Below, piece by piece: positions 11,401 through 26,600 of a stretch of 64,000 bases of DNA. The position numbers and the translations under genes were made by a program. Each line of letters opens with the position of its first letter. Within the stretch, counting starts at the first letter, position 1. The stretch spans positions 4,935,747 through 4,999,746 of the forward strand of contig NC_064044.1 of NCBI RefSeq assembly GCF_932526225.1, given 5' to 3'. Origin of the DNA: Nematostella vectensis. Lineage: Eukaryota > Cnidaria > Anthozoa > Actiniaria > Edwardsiidae. The notes beneath the pieces are model-generated. The model made no database searches. It saw nothing but the letters and a program-made list of their open reading frames with translations, and had not been told where the DNA came from.

Positions 11401-13061
11401 AATAAGAAATAACCCACTTTTTGACTGCCAAGGGGGAATACAAGTGCACACCCCTGTGTACGTGATTAGGGGGAAGGGGTCAGATCCTGGATCTTGGATA
11501 TACCACAAGGGAGGGGGGGGGGGGAGAGGAGAAAAGGCATGATAAAAATTAGGGGGTGGAAGAGGGTCAAATGCTTCCTTTTTGGTGAAAGGCGGGGCGG
11601 GGGGGGGGGGGGGGGTGGAGGGGATGTGCTTCCTTTCTGGTAAAAGTTGGGGGGGGATGTCAGTCTCTAAGCAATAATGTATTGGATGCCACACTCACCA
11701 ATGTCTTATCCACAGGTATTTGAAGATCTCTATGATTATATGAAGTCCTTGGACGCACTGCTCAATCTTAAGCCTAAAGTTATCTACCCCGGCCATGGAC
11801 CTGTTATCCCAAACCCAATAGAAAAGATCAAGGAATATATCAACCACAGAAACATGAGAGAGCTCCAGGTATATTGCACTGAATAGGGTGATTTACCCAC
11901 ACATTTTTTTTTTCTGACAACATTGCAAGGTTGTCAGGATATGTTTTAGTGCTTTCTCGCATCTTTAAGGGTTTGACCCCATGTGCACACTGTCAAACGT
12001 CTTTGATCCAGTTCCCTGTCGACAGCATCCCAGCTTTTAACCCTAATACACATGTAATAGGATCTTGAAAAGAATAATTAACTATTCTGAACCACTGTTT
12101 TTTCTAATATACAGATCTTAGAGGCTTTAATGAATAATAACGGGGTACCGATGTCCTCAATGGACCTAGTGAAGAACATTTATACGGTAAGTATAGATAT
12201 GCTGGACAGGATAATTGTGCTTAGTCTCTGAAAAATGTGTTGTCAGTGCAAACAGAAAGTAAGAATTGGCAAATGAAAGTTAAGTTAAGAATGTATTATT
12301 GAGATTCTTGCATTGTCAGAGATTATTCATGGCCTTATTTCTAATAATAAGTAGTAATAGTAGTAACACCTAGCCTACTGTAAGTACTGCAATATACCAT
12401 TTGCACTGTCAGTTATTTTATTAATTGTTTATAGAGCAGTACAGTAAGTATTGAAAGTTTTTGTTAGATTTTGAGTAATTGTCTAAGCTCTAGCTGGTTG
12501 CCTCTTGTTTTTAGGATATTTCATTCCTGTTGCGCAAAGCTGCTGAACAGAATGTGAATCATCACCTTAGCAAACTAGAAAAGGAAGGGAAAATAGGTAT
12601 GGGCATATTTTCCACTGCAGTTTTAACAAAACCTTCTACTCTTTAGTGCAGCATGCACTACTGAGGCCACCGCCAGCAAGCATGCAAGGATCACTATTTT
12701 GAGTGACTCATACTTCACTAGGAGATTCCATCATGCTCTGTTTTACACTGTAAAAATTCTTTCCCTCACTGGTTGGCCAGTACACTAAGTTCGAACATCT
12801 CTCTATTGAGTAGCCAACGAGGCCCCACAGCACTGAGCTTCACTGGACAATAAATAGAGACGTTTAAGGGAAAACATTTAAGGCTCTGGGACCAGGGTAG
12901 TTCATGTCAGACTAATAGCGTGTTTCTTGTACCTTTATTTGCCTTATTTACTTCACCAAACCAAACTATCATGTTGCACCTTAATGAAATTTTGAACTGT
13001 TTCTTCAATTTCAGTTGCAGTAGGAGAGGGGAGCAGAGTTAAGTGGAAGAGCTCTCTATAG
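8466..13061 (+). CDS. LACTB2: LACTB2, metallo-beta-lactamase-fold endoribonuclease
   Basis: Seven exons: 8466-8626, 10418-10584, 11026-11252, 11716-11868, 12115-12186, 12515-12596, 13015-13061; 909 bases, 302 residues. An in-frame ATG at 8454 would add four residues; I chose 8466 because MAAAAAKL fits the family start. It has the family's [20 protein letters not shown] start. The metal-binding motif is [10 protein letters not shown], followed by [30 protein letters not shown] and YPGHGPVI, so all zinc ligands are present. A C-terminal winged-helix part ends in [14 protein letters not shown]...WKSSL. Vertebrate LACTB2 is a mitochondrial single-strand RNA endonuclease; the same role is inferred here. 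Intron 1 (1.8 kb) holds inverted-repeat transposon remains. AATAAA follows at 13307. Confidence 0.95.
8655..9860. mobile_element. Composite inverted-repeat element(s) in LACTB2 intron 1
   Basis: The segment 8666-8710 (core CCATGGTCCCGGGGAAGTG) recurs inverted at about 9164-9215. The segment 8693-8745 (core GAGCACTTTTGAAC) recurs inverted at about 9793-9855. The two pairs overlap, so one non-autonomous DNA element seems to be inserted in or rearranged with another. No transposase is coded inside. Confidence 0.65.
9268..9425 (-). repeat. Dispersed repeat family C, copy 1
   Basis: Reverse complement of this segment aligns with 44380-44532; the shared end is GCCTAATGCGGGTGAGTTGA (first bases vary). 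A shorter relative lies at 1600-1651. Coding potential is absent. Confidence 0.65.
11319..11455 (-). repeat. Dispersed repeat family B, copy 1
   Basis: Shares CCCAGGATTGGC, a GGGGGGTGCGCAG run, CATATGGAAAAAG and a TTCTTAATA block with 28560-28710 and 61092-61238, here in the opposite orientation. It lies in LACTB2 intron 3 beside several poly-G tracts (11510-11523, 11594-11610). Confidence 0.7.
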
Positions 13062-14111
13062 TACATGGAAAAAAACAAGCTGGCTTGATGGGAGGTACTT
13101 TAGTCCTGTAAAAAAAAGGAATATATGGAACATGAAACCCATGGAAAGGTTACATCTTAACATCATGGGTTTGTGTGTGGATCTGAAATTGCTTTGGTTA
13201 GATTGTGTGTAATTCAGGTTAGAATCATGAATAATAACTCAAGATCATAAATGGACATTAAATGGTCTAATAGAAGTGTCTAATAGACCAGGCTACATCA
13301 GAAGGGAATAAACAGCCTAAACCCTGACAGTTGGCTATGTATGAGACAAAAGAGGCTTGGGAGAGCAAGCTCAGAACACTTACCAATGACAGGTAGCCTG
13401 ATAAGAATGCTGGGTAAAATAACTTGGACTAAGCTAGGTCATCAAGTTAAAATCGAATAAACCAATGAAAGAGAATATTTAACAAGCAGTTTATAAATAA
13501 GGTTAATTTTATTACCTGTCATTTTTGTTTTTTCTAACACATGAAATTCCTGCAGTTTTCAATATTCAGCAAAATCTTCTAACAGCTAAAAATTTATTCT
13601 GGCTTCTGTCATTTCAAATTCTGGAAGTGGATTTATTGGCTAACACTGATAGAAATGGTTTCCAATCATGCCAATTCTTAAGGAGCTGATCAATAAAAAA
13701 ACACCCAGTGTGATTCTATTTAAATTATGGTATCCATGCAGAAAGCAGTTTTAGTAGCTGGAAATGGTTGACAAGAGTTTCCAGAATTTTGAAAACTGGT
13801 AGTAACTAAGTAACTTAGACTTACCACCCTTGCATTATACTTTTTAATAAGTCTTTTTCCCAGACATCTGTAAGTTTTTATAATAAGCCTCTGTAAAATT
13901 ATAATAAACACTTTCACTAGCCATGAAAAGTTCTCATTCTTTATTCATGTTTGTTTAATTTTTAAAGGCATCATTGAAAGTGTTTTAATGACAAGGCAAA
14001 AATACAATGAGAATGCAATTATTGGCAACCATCAAGACACATTTGTAACATGACAATTTTGATGATGTATGACATGACAAGTGGAGAGGATATCAAACAT
14101 GGGTATTGTAT
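13062..14111. other. Convergent 3' region between LACTB2 and TAF1A
   Basis: Holds the LACTB2 3' UTR, with AATAAA at 13307-13312 and 13456-13461, and the TAF1A 3' UTR, with a minus-strand AATAAA at 13940-13945. No other gene is visible. Confidence 0.65.
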
Positions 14112-18256
<4,145 letters not shown>

Positions 18257-18559
18257 TCTGTCCCATCTTCCAACCCCTACAAGCGCATAAAACAAACCGC
18301 AATGGATGAAAAATCAAAACAGAACAACGTTCTGTTCTCAAGTTATTTGGCTATCTATTTGACAACAACAAACCACAAAACTCTACTTACATGTTAAACG
18401 CTTAAATCTGCAAGCTTGGAGCCATTGCTGCTGGAATATGCACAATTGGTAAAACACCGGGAAATTGACAGGTCGTTCTATCAAATTCGAGCCGAGCCAA
18501 TACTCTCGGGTTCCCGCCATCTTGAATTCTACCCATCAAACCTCGTGCGCAAACCGCAA

Positions 18560-18597
18560 TTTTTTTTTTTTTTTTTTTGGGGGGGGGGGGGGGGGGG
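18560..18597. repeat. T-run directly followed by G-run
   Basis: About 18 T then about 18 G with no spacer. Such purine/pyrimidine tracts are prone to slippage and to unusual structures; the exact length may be a sequencing estimate. Confidence 0.85.
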
Positions 18598-18798
18598 AGA
18601 TTAATTTATATCTTTTCATTGATTTGAGCTCTGCGCTCTACTGCACACGACGAAGTCTATTTGGACCTTGGACCAGGCGCGCGCCTTTATACCGCAGGTA
18701 TTGTTAACTTGCAAAGGTTTCGAGTTATGACCGAGGTTGCTTTGTGGATTTAGAATATGTTTTACCCGAGAAATTAAAACATATAGTTCCCGTTTGCT

Positions 18799-18852
18799 AT
18801 GGCCGGCGCGATGCTTAGTGGCTTAAAAATTCCGAAAGACGGGCTACGAAAG
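18799..18852 (+). other. Possible orphan first coding exon (MAGAMLSGLKIPKDGLRK)
   Basis: An ATG opens 18 in-frame codons that end exactly at a GTAAAA donor. The segment is GC-rich unlike its surroundings, and lies divergently upstream of TAF1A. I could not find following exons on the plus strand before the next genes, so it may belong to a gene with distant exons, be a lost gene fragment or be chance. Confidence 0.25.
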
Positions 18853-19210
18853 GTAAAAAATATATTTTGCTCCTAACGGAAGCGGCCCTTACTTTGCGCG
18901 GCCGTATTAGAAAAAAAAACTACTAGGAAAGATGGGGATCTGGGTTGCCCGTTTAGGAGGGGTAAGGGGGGGAGGGGGGGGGGGGGGTTCAGGGTAAAAG
19001 TGAAAGGGATGCTCGCTGGAAATTCGAAAAATACCCCTAGAAAATACCTTCATAACCAACATAATTGACGTGCGTAAGGTAAGGGAGGGAGCTTTTGTCC
19101 TTATGACTGCGCACCCCCCTCCCCACCTCAGCCGATCCTGGGTACGCGCCTGGGAGGCGTGCAAGCGCAAGAGAAATATTAAAGGGAATTGTTTAACCGG
19201 AAAGAAACTT

Positions 19211-19312
19211 CTTTACAACACTGTGTATGCGTACACTGTATTAGCTTTACAACACTGTGTATTCGTACACTGTAATAGCTTTACAACACTGTGTATGCGT
19301 ACACTGTATTAG
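19211..19312 (-). repeat. Three tandem 34-bp units covering the gene's stop codon
   Basis: Units at 19211-19244, 19245-19278 and 19279-19312 are nearly identical. Only the third is within the coding exon; read on the minus strand, it encodes NTVYAYTVL and then the stop. The other two units repeat the last codons and stop in the 3' UTR. Confidence 0.9.
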
Positions 19313-20679
19313 CTTCGCCCACACACGCGTGGCTGTAGTCATCTTCATCACAAGCTTGGTTGCTCGTCTCCAATCCCATGGTGCAATTGGATGAGGATTG
19401 CAAAGCCTGGCTGCTTTGTTGTCCAGCCCAACATTCTCCGTAGAACTCCACGGCAATACGAGTGTAGCCACGAGCTTTGGCCAACTCAGCACAGCGGCAC
19501 ACCAAACTAAAGTACATAATAATAAAAGTGTTGATGATTATAATAATGATGATAATAAAAAGAATAAAAATGATGATGATAATAATGTGGTCTTTTTCCT
19601 CCTGAGATGATAAAATGATGAATAGAGTACTAAATGCTAAATGAACAAGGGGAGTTCATAAAGCCTTATATATTGCGCCCAAAGGTTTTGTGTGTACTCA
19701 CTACATTTTCATCACTTTCGCAACACTTCATTTTCGCGTCACTTCGCAAATATTTGGAAAAAAAATAAAAAATAAAATCAAAGTGACTCGAAAATAAAAT
19801 TGTGATAATTTACGGAATAGCAGGGCCGTAACAGGGTGTGGTGCACTGGGACTTATACACTCCCCCCACCCCCCGTCACCCACCCCCAGGAAATGACCAG
19901 TAGGGGAGTGATCGTGGCCTGATACGACTCTGAATAGTGGTCAATAAGTTTAATGGTTTTGTTTGAGCCCTCTCACCCGTTAACCGATGACTGCCAGTTG
20001 TTCCAATCAATCAGGTTGCCGTACACGTTTGCAGGGCTACTCGAGTCCCGCTCGTTAAGAAGCAGATCTGGAAAAGCTCTACTTCCATTGCTGACTCTTG
20101 AGTTATAGCAACCCACTTTTTGGACGACAGTTGCTAGGTCGCATTCCGTAGGGGCATACCCTGAGCCATCTCCGTCAATTACCTGGCCTAGTTTAGGAAA
20201 AATAAGAACACGCGCATAGTCAGGATTTTCCAGGGAAAAGAGCGCATTTATAAGATAAGATGCTTAACTTTGTTATTGGCCAGCGCCTTCCCCAAGCTAC
20301 CCCTGAGTGCTGTGACAGCATGTCTAATACTTTGCTTGAAAGGAGCCAATATATGTCCCTTGTTTTTTGGGGTGTTTTTTTTTTTTTTAAACTATCGCCC
20401 GCCCCGCTCCTCCGTTTCCATAAGGCAGGCGGCGTACACCCCCCTCCCCTTTGAGACAAATCCTGCAAATCCTGGTTACGCGCCCTAGGTGGTCAGGATA
20501 GCGAAATCCAGGTTTTCTTGCCGAATGGAAAACTCCAAAGCCTACAGGTAGGTAAAGCTAGCAGATGTTTGCGCTGTTTACACGGGCTTTAGTTTCTACG
20601 AAAACTCACCTAAAGTAAGAACACAACAACAACTTAAAAGCAACACGGGCAGAATCATCGTTCGATAAAGACTACACAT
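19281..20679 (-). CDS. Small secreted Cys-rich protein (GCY...GECW domain)
   Basis: Exons on the minus strand: 20679-20610, 20187-19977, 19506-19281; 507 bases, 168 residues. A hydrophobic signal peptide (MILPVLLLSCCCVLTL near the start) is followed by one domain. Its landmarks are VGCYNSR, RAFPDLLLNERDS, LIDWNNW, CRCAELAKARGYTRIAVEFY, GECWAG, SNCTMG, NQACD and a final NTVYAYTVL. The layout (GCY..., W-D/N-W, C-A..A...GY, GECW, ..NxVY) resembles a domain I recall from secreted cnidarian proteins and is distantly reminiscent of WSC-type lectins, but I cannot name a family. The many Cys suggest disulphides. Function is unknown. A non-coding first exon may lie near 21310-21427. The 3' end is triplicated in tandem. 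Confidence 0.75.
19822..19921 (+). repeat. Dispersed repeat family A, copy 2
   Basis: Starts GGGCCGTAACAGGGTGTGG and ends GGAAATGACCAGTAGGGG followed by a diverged tail. It lies in the intron between exons 2 and 3 of the secreted protein gene. Confidence 0.75.
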
Positions 20680-22310
20680 AGTCTGGGTCGACGACTGTCT
20701 GGTATTTCACCGCAATGGCCTGAGTATCTGTGTGAATTAGAAATAATCTCTAAAAATTGACGTTTGAAGTGTGTCTGATTTGTCTAAAACGCCGTTAATT
20801 TCAAAATTGTGTATACAGTGAAGGTAACTAAGGGTATGTCCAGGGCGTTACTAGGGTGTAGGAGGGCCGATAAACTTAAATATATTTTACAAAACGTCGC
20901 CGACAATAATAGCTCCAAATAGCTGAAAATCGCCGGCTTCCTTTATCCAAAAGCTTAATCAAGATACAAAGTTTCAAAGTGATTTTTCTAAAGATGTTGA
21001 TTAGTTTAAATGTAGCTCTTGCTCTAGATTAATTAAAAATTGAGTATGTTCGAGTATTGTGATTTTTTTTTCAGAACAACGCGGGCATTATAGAAAAATT
21101 GTGTGTCAAAATCAACCCATTGTTTTGGTCAGACGACTGTTTTTGCGCGATTGTCGTAGTTTTTGCACTGCTTTTTATTAAACATCCTTGTTTTATCTGA
21201 TAACGTTGAATTGACTTATCGACACCAAATTCAAAAGTTATATTGGGATTTTGAAATAAAAACCGGCCATTCTTAAAAAAAACTTACTACAAGTGTGTCG
21301 GATACTTACCTCTTTCGCTAGGCAGATGATCACATGTGGCAGCTATCGCATCTTTGCGCCAAGAAGTGGGTAATCGCCGAGATAAATCAAACAACATTAA
21401 CACACCCGCAGTCAGTATTGATGACATAAGAAAATGGTAAAAGGTTTGGGGAGATAAGGAATAAAGATCACCGCGTTTTTCAATGTTGCGCGAGCTCTCG
21501 TTACTGTCGAATCCGTTGTAACGTGACGCCGCATTTTCAAAACATCGATTTGTTTTTGTCTTTTGGGATTTTCTGTTCCGCCAGTCAAATTATTCTAAGC
21601 CAATCAGATTCTTGCCATCTCTTGCCTAGTTCAGTTACCAGGCTTTCTGTCGCGACACTGTCTGGTTTTCGTCCAGGGGGAAGCCAGGGAAGTGCACAAA
21701 GCGAGACTCTGATTGGCTCAGAATGGTTTTACTTCTGAAAACGCGGGTCGCGATACAGTAATAATTTCCAATGGCTAAATAGCTTTTTGGTGTCTGTCAT
21801 TCAAACTAACAGAATCGCATTCTGTGCTTCTTTGATTGGTTAGCGCATTGAAGAGGAGCCGTGATTGGGAAACCATTTCGGTGCTGGCCAATGAAAACAA
21901 GGACTTTGAATGACGGAAGCCAAGAGTTAGCAATATTGAAACGGCAGTAAAACTGCATTTTCGAATTCTGACCAAATTTTTTCAAAAGACGTAAATATAC
22001 TCTTAGTTTCCAAAGACTTTTTTTATGAACACCAGTCAACAGAACGGAGAGTAAACATTAACGAAACGCAAGCGCTGGAACCCCGTAAAGGTTGTTTCCC
22101 ACTTTGCAACTAAACCTTTACGCCAGTATGACGTGTAGGAGAAGTAATGGGATGAATGGGAAATAGAGACGGTACAATCCAGTTGTCGGTCATCGCTGTG
22201 ATTTATAGTCTTAATAATGAAAAAAAAAATCTCCATATTTATCTTTCCAGCCAAAGATAAACATTTTCCGAGTTGGTGAAAGGTTTCATATCAGACCGGA
22301 ATGAACGTAG

Positions 22311-22464
22311 ATCAACAAGACCGGTTTTGTTTGCTTTATTCGTGATGTAGTTTTAACATTTTAATCACTTGTTTTCGGATGGAGCTGTCAAATTATCAAG
22401 ACCGGTTTGGTTTGTTTTATTTTTAATGAAGTTTTTAACATTTCTATAGCATTTGTTTTCTGAT
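22311..22464. repeat. Tandem duplication of about 70 bp
   Basis: 22311-22380 and 22392-22464 share CAAGACCGGTTTTGTTTG-like starts and TTTTAACATTT and TTGTTTTC blocks in direct order. They are moderately diverged. Confidence 0.75.
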
Positions 22465-22550
22465 TCGTACCCTTCTTCGTGAAGTCAAATGTTAGGATAC
22501 GTGGAGTACACAAGACGACCTATTTGGCTAAAACTTTGAAAGAGTTCTAG

Positions 22551-22866
22551 CACAGGCGCCCCAAGTTCAGTGGTCTTCTCGTATGAAACGTATTAAAATA
22601 AAATAATTAGTAGTGGATTTTGGTGTATAATAAATGCTAAAGTGTTACAAAAAGTCTCTGTGTCGTCTTCTTCCCCATTTGAGCCGTTTTGGGAGTTCAG
22701 AGGAGGGTCCGCCAATACCTCGAACCCGGGGTTCGAGGTATTGAGAGACTTCTTGCAAGACTTCAGCCTTTATTTATACAACAAAATCCACTACTAATTG
22801 TTTTATTTTTAATACGTTTCTATGTCCATATATAAAATGTAAACCACTAAACTTGGGGCGCCTGTG
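22551..22866. mobile_element. Foldback element / MITE, 316 bp
   Basis: The ends are CACAGGCGCCCCAAGTT and, inverted, AACTTGGGGCGCCTGTG. Subterminal segments at 22589-22625 and 22785-22825 also pair (CCACTACTAATT region). Flanks share GTTCTA on both sides (22544-22549 and 22867-22872), a plausible target duplication. The centre carries a second near-perfect palindrome at 22714-22742. Confidence 0.8.
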
Positions 22867-23608
22867 GTTCTACTGAGCCACACCTTTGTTAGTATCATAT
22901 TGCACACACACATGTTTGCGTTACAAAACGGTTTTCCTGAAAGACCAGAAATGGAAAAAAAAATCAAACGTATCTTTCAACTTAGGATATGATTGAGTTA
23001 TCAAGTTTAAAGTTGTTTTTTTTTGTTCGTGTTTTTTTTACAAAGAACATAAAAGGCAAGATTTGAAAACCATTTTCAAAGTATAACCCATGGTCAGCCG
23101 TGCTTAATTATATTATTTTATTGCGTCTGATATACATAACATTACGACTATTTTAAATTTGATTATTTTTTTGCATCTGATATATAACATTTACGACAAT
23201 TTCAAATAGCATTCATCATAACGATCAAATAGGTTTTATATTGAATTGGACAGATCATCATCATTATTATCATTATATTATCATTAAAAATATTATCATT
23301 ATTTGTATAAATTTCAATCTCATAAGCAACATTTACTGTTCTACGATCTGGTGAGGCAAAAGTGTTACTCTAAATACGCGACTTGGGATACCTGCGGATT
23401 ATTGTTCTAGAATTCTACTGGCATACATAATGCTGGCTCCCTGTGTATTAAGTGTTCTAGAACCAGCATGCAGGGAATGGGAGCCCTGTGGATTCAGTGT
23501 TCCCGTCTACAAACTCCAAGTGGTCACCCTTTGGACCACCGTTCTACGCGGCAGACGCAATGCAGGGTCTAAGATTCATTGTATTCCCTGTGGGCTCCCT
23601 GTTGCTCC

Positions 23609-26600
23609 CTATAGCTCATCTTTGTCGTGGTTTTGCATGATGAATCGGTATAAACTGTCCAGGTCCCGGTTACCGGAATATTCCTTCTTCTGTGCACCAT
23701 CCTTGAACAACATTAGCGTAGGGTAGCCATTTATCTGAACACGGGAAATGAGGGTTCAACAGGATTTATTTGAGGAGAGGACTGGGGGGCAGAATGATGT
23801 TCTTCGGGAAATTTAATAAAATACCCAATTACCCCTAAAAATACCTGAACACCATAAAATGCTACCCTAAAAATACCCCAGAGGCAAAAATTATCCCTAA
23901 AAAATACCGAAACGCAGATTGCGTTGTATGACAAAGTATCGAATGACAAAAAGTGTTTTGTTTATAAGGCACAAGTATTAAATAATATGGAAAACGTTGG
24001 CTCATAGCACCTCTAAAAAATACCTCTTCTAGTCAACACTGGCACATGGTGTATTAGACAGTGCTTTTCAAAACTCCAATGGTTTAGGGCATGGGCACTG
24101 TGTTTACTGGCCTCCTACGCAGACATATTTTTGGCTAAAAATTGTCACACTTACCCCAAAGGATTGACAAAGAGATTCTTCTTTTGTGCAGTCAACCTGA
24201 AAAAAAAATGCAAAAAAATTAAATGTGCTTCACATGATTCAGTATAATGGGGAGGTCAAATATATTGCATACAGATGCCAGAATTGCGGCTTTGTATGAT
24301 ATAAAAGATTCTGACTGCTCAATTCACGAATAGTGTACACCCACAAGCAAACACCGCATCCCCTAACAGTTTTAGTGAAATCACAATATTAGTACGCCAA
24401 AAAAAATTTTTTCTGGTCATTTTCCAAATTTTTGGCTTTTAAATCTGGCACTTTTGGCTTCCAATAGACTAACTTTTAACCTAAAAGTACAGTAGGTGAA
24501 CCAATCAGAATGCAGCATTTGATGATAGGCAGTTAGTGTGATTTGACTAAATAAACACACACTCACATCACCCTAAGGGAAAGTTCATTTATTATCGTGA
24601 GGGGGGGGGGGGGAGGCGTGAGGATTTTGATAAAAGTGAGGGATAAAAATAGTTGCCCCCCCTTTCAACTTCAACTTTATTGTACATAATTACATTATTT
24701 TTCTTTTATGTGCTAACCTGCTAATAGAAAGGCTAATCTAGGCGGGTTCAGCTTAAATAATAGTTACAATAATAGTTACAATAATTTCAGAAATAACAAA
24801 CACAGGACGAGCAAGACGAACAGGTACACAGAACATAAAAAAAGAGAGAAAAATGGGAGGAGTTTAGTTTTCCTGTAGAGAGCAATGTTTGTTGGAGGAA
24901 TATATCAAAGTTGTTTTTTAGTTATTTAAAACGGTATCCTACGTTGAAACTGCCCTATCGAGCTTAAATAGCTTTACTTTAGTCATCAATTTGCTTTAAG
25001 ACTTCAGGAGTAACAAAATAGAAAAAATAGATAAAACGTGGCTTAAACAGGCCTGTACCCAGGATTTATTTTTCTTTGGGGGGGGGGGGGGGGGGGAGGC
25101 GTGCGAAATCCGAAAAGGTGGACCTAATTTTTTTTTTTTTTTGGGGGGGGGGGGGCTCTGATAAAAATCTGGCCACTCCAGAAAAAAAAAAAAAAGGTTT
25201 TTTTCGGCATTTGCATTTCTCCACGGGACGTTTATGGTCGGATTTGGCTACATACCAGAGTGATCTAGCTTATGCTTTATAGTTTTGTCTACAAGTGGAC
25301 CTTCAGCCGTTGTTGGGGGGGGGGGGGGTTTGCACCCCACGTTCGCACCCCCTGGTTACGGGCCTGTTAATACATATCCTTGACTCCTGGATTGTGCATG
25401 CCAACCAAACTGCCCCCAAACCGTGACAAGTTAAACCAAGAGGTCTGATTTGACACTTCGTCCAATTATATAGTGTAGAGACAACTAGGCATTTGTAGAT
25501 TGTGCTCGGCAACTTTTGGCATTTTGAGCAACTTTTCCAAGGACCAGCAACCAAGGGCAACTTTTGCCTTCCTTTACAACTTCTGCTGCTCTGCTGCTAT
25601 GATAACGGGGGTTTAAATATCCAGCGCTTATATCGAGCTTGCAAGGGATGCTGGGGCAACTCTCATAAACCCACAAGTGCATCGATCTCTAGGAAGCCTA
25701 AAATCTGCGTGAATGATGGGAAAAACAGGCAACGAAAGAGCGGTCAATCGACGTTGTCAAATACAACATGTGCTACGGAAGCGTGTGCGAAAGCGCGTAA
25801 TTTGGCTTTTTCCGCGTAATCCGGATATCCTTCGTAAGAGTGCGATATTTCGAACTGAATTTCGAAAAAAAATAAAATGATTAGGCGTTCTTTGCTTAAC
25901 CACGAAGGCCTAGAACTAAAAATAAAATACCTTTTTTAATTGGCTGGTGGCTAGGAGCCAATGAAAACTTGCCTAAGATATTTTCACGCAAAAAAATAAT
26001 CTTTTCAAGTTATTTCGGTACAAATTGTAGTTTGGGCGTAACAGTTGATATTCCGTGTAATTTAGTGCGTAATTCAGTAAAGAATCCCGCAAAATTTTGG
26101 TTTTTAAAGAAAAATGTATTGCAAAATCCCGCGTAATTTAGCGCGTAATGATTGATTTTCCGCGTATTTTAGCGCTTACTTTAGCAAAGAATCCCGCGTA
26201 ATTTTGAGTTTTTTTTCCGCGTATTTCCAGAAGCCCTGTATTTATATTTTAATGATTAATTAAACATATTTTAATAATTGGAAAAAAACATTTTATGAAA
26301 TTGTTGAAATGAAAACAAGCAAACAAATATGTTTTGGGCATTTATCTAGAACAAACGACAGTAGAGAGCGAGCAACTCTTTTAATTTCTGGTGGCAACTT
26401 TTGGGATATATTAGCAGTTTTAGAGCAACTTTTGGCCATATTTTCAAGCAACTTTTCCCAAATTTAGTAGCACAATCTACACATGCCAAGAGACAACACC
26501 CAAAGGAATCAGTGACCGCCCCTTTTAAAATCCAAACACTTTTGATGCCCCCCCTTTAGACCTTGAACATTTTTCGAGCCCCCCCCCCCCCCACAGTATC

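Larger units (their letters stand above)
18257..19280. other. Region between TAF1A 5' end and the secreted-protein 3' end
   Basis: Contains the presumed TAF1A promoter, a T-run joined to a G-run at 18560-18597, a possible small first exon at 18799-18852, a second G-rich run near 18966-18987 and a partial family B copy at about 19088-19152. Two repeat units of the neighbouring gene's last codons lie at 19211-19278. Confidence 0.5.
20680..23608. other. Intergenic region upstream of the secreted-protein gene and downstream of TXNDC5
   Basis: No protein gene is supported. It holds a likely 5' UTR exon boundary (acceptor after 20720; donor GTAAGT at 21309), several CCAAT-type motifs around 21598-21895, a 70-bp duplication at 22311-22464, a foldback element at 22551-22866 and AT-rich sequence with ATT runs near 23260-23300. 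The right end is the TXNDC5 3' UTR. Confidence 0.5.

Noticed and set aside
21310-21427. Alternative first coding exon (MSSILTAGVLMLFDLS...) of the secreted protein gene
   Set aside because: When joined to the next exon through GTAAGT and the acceptor at 20720 the frame hits a stop; it fits better as 5' UTR with an upstream open frame.
25502-25819. 105-codon plus-strand frame in the TXNDC5 intron
   Set aside because: It lies within the hAT-like non-autonomous element and has no similarity I recognise to a transposase or other protein.
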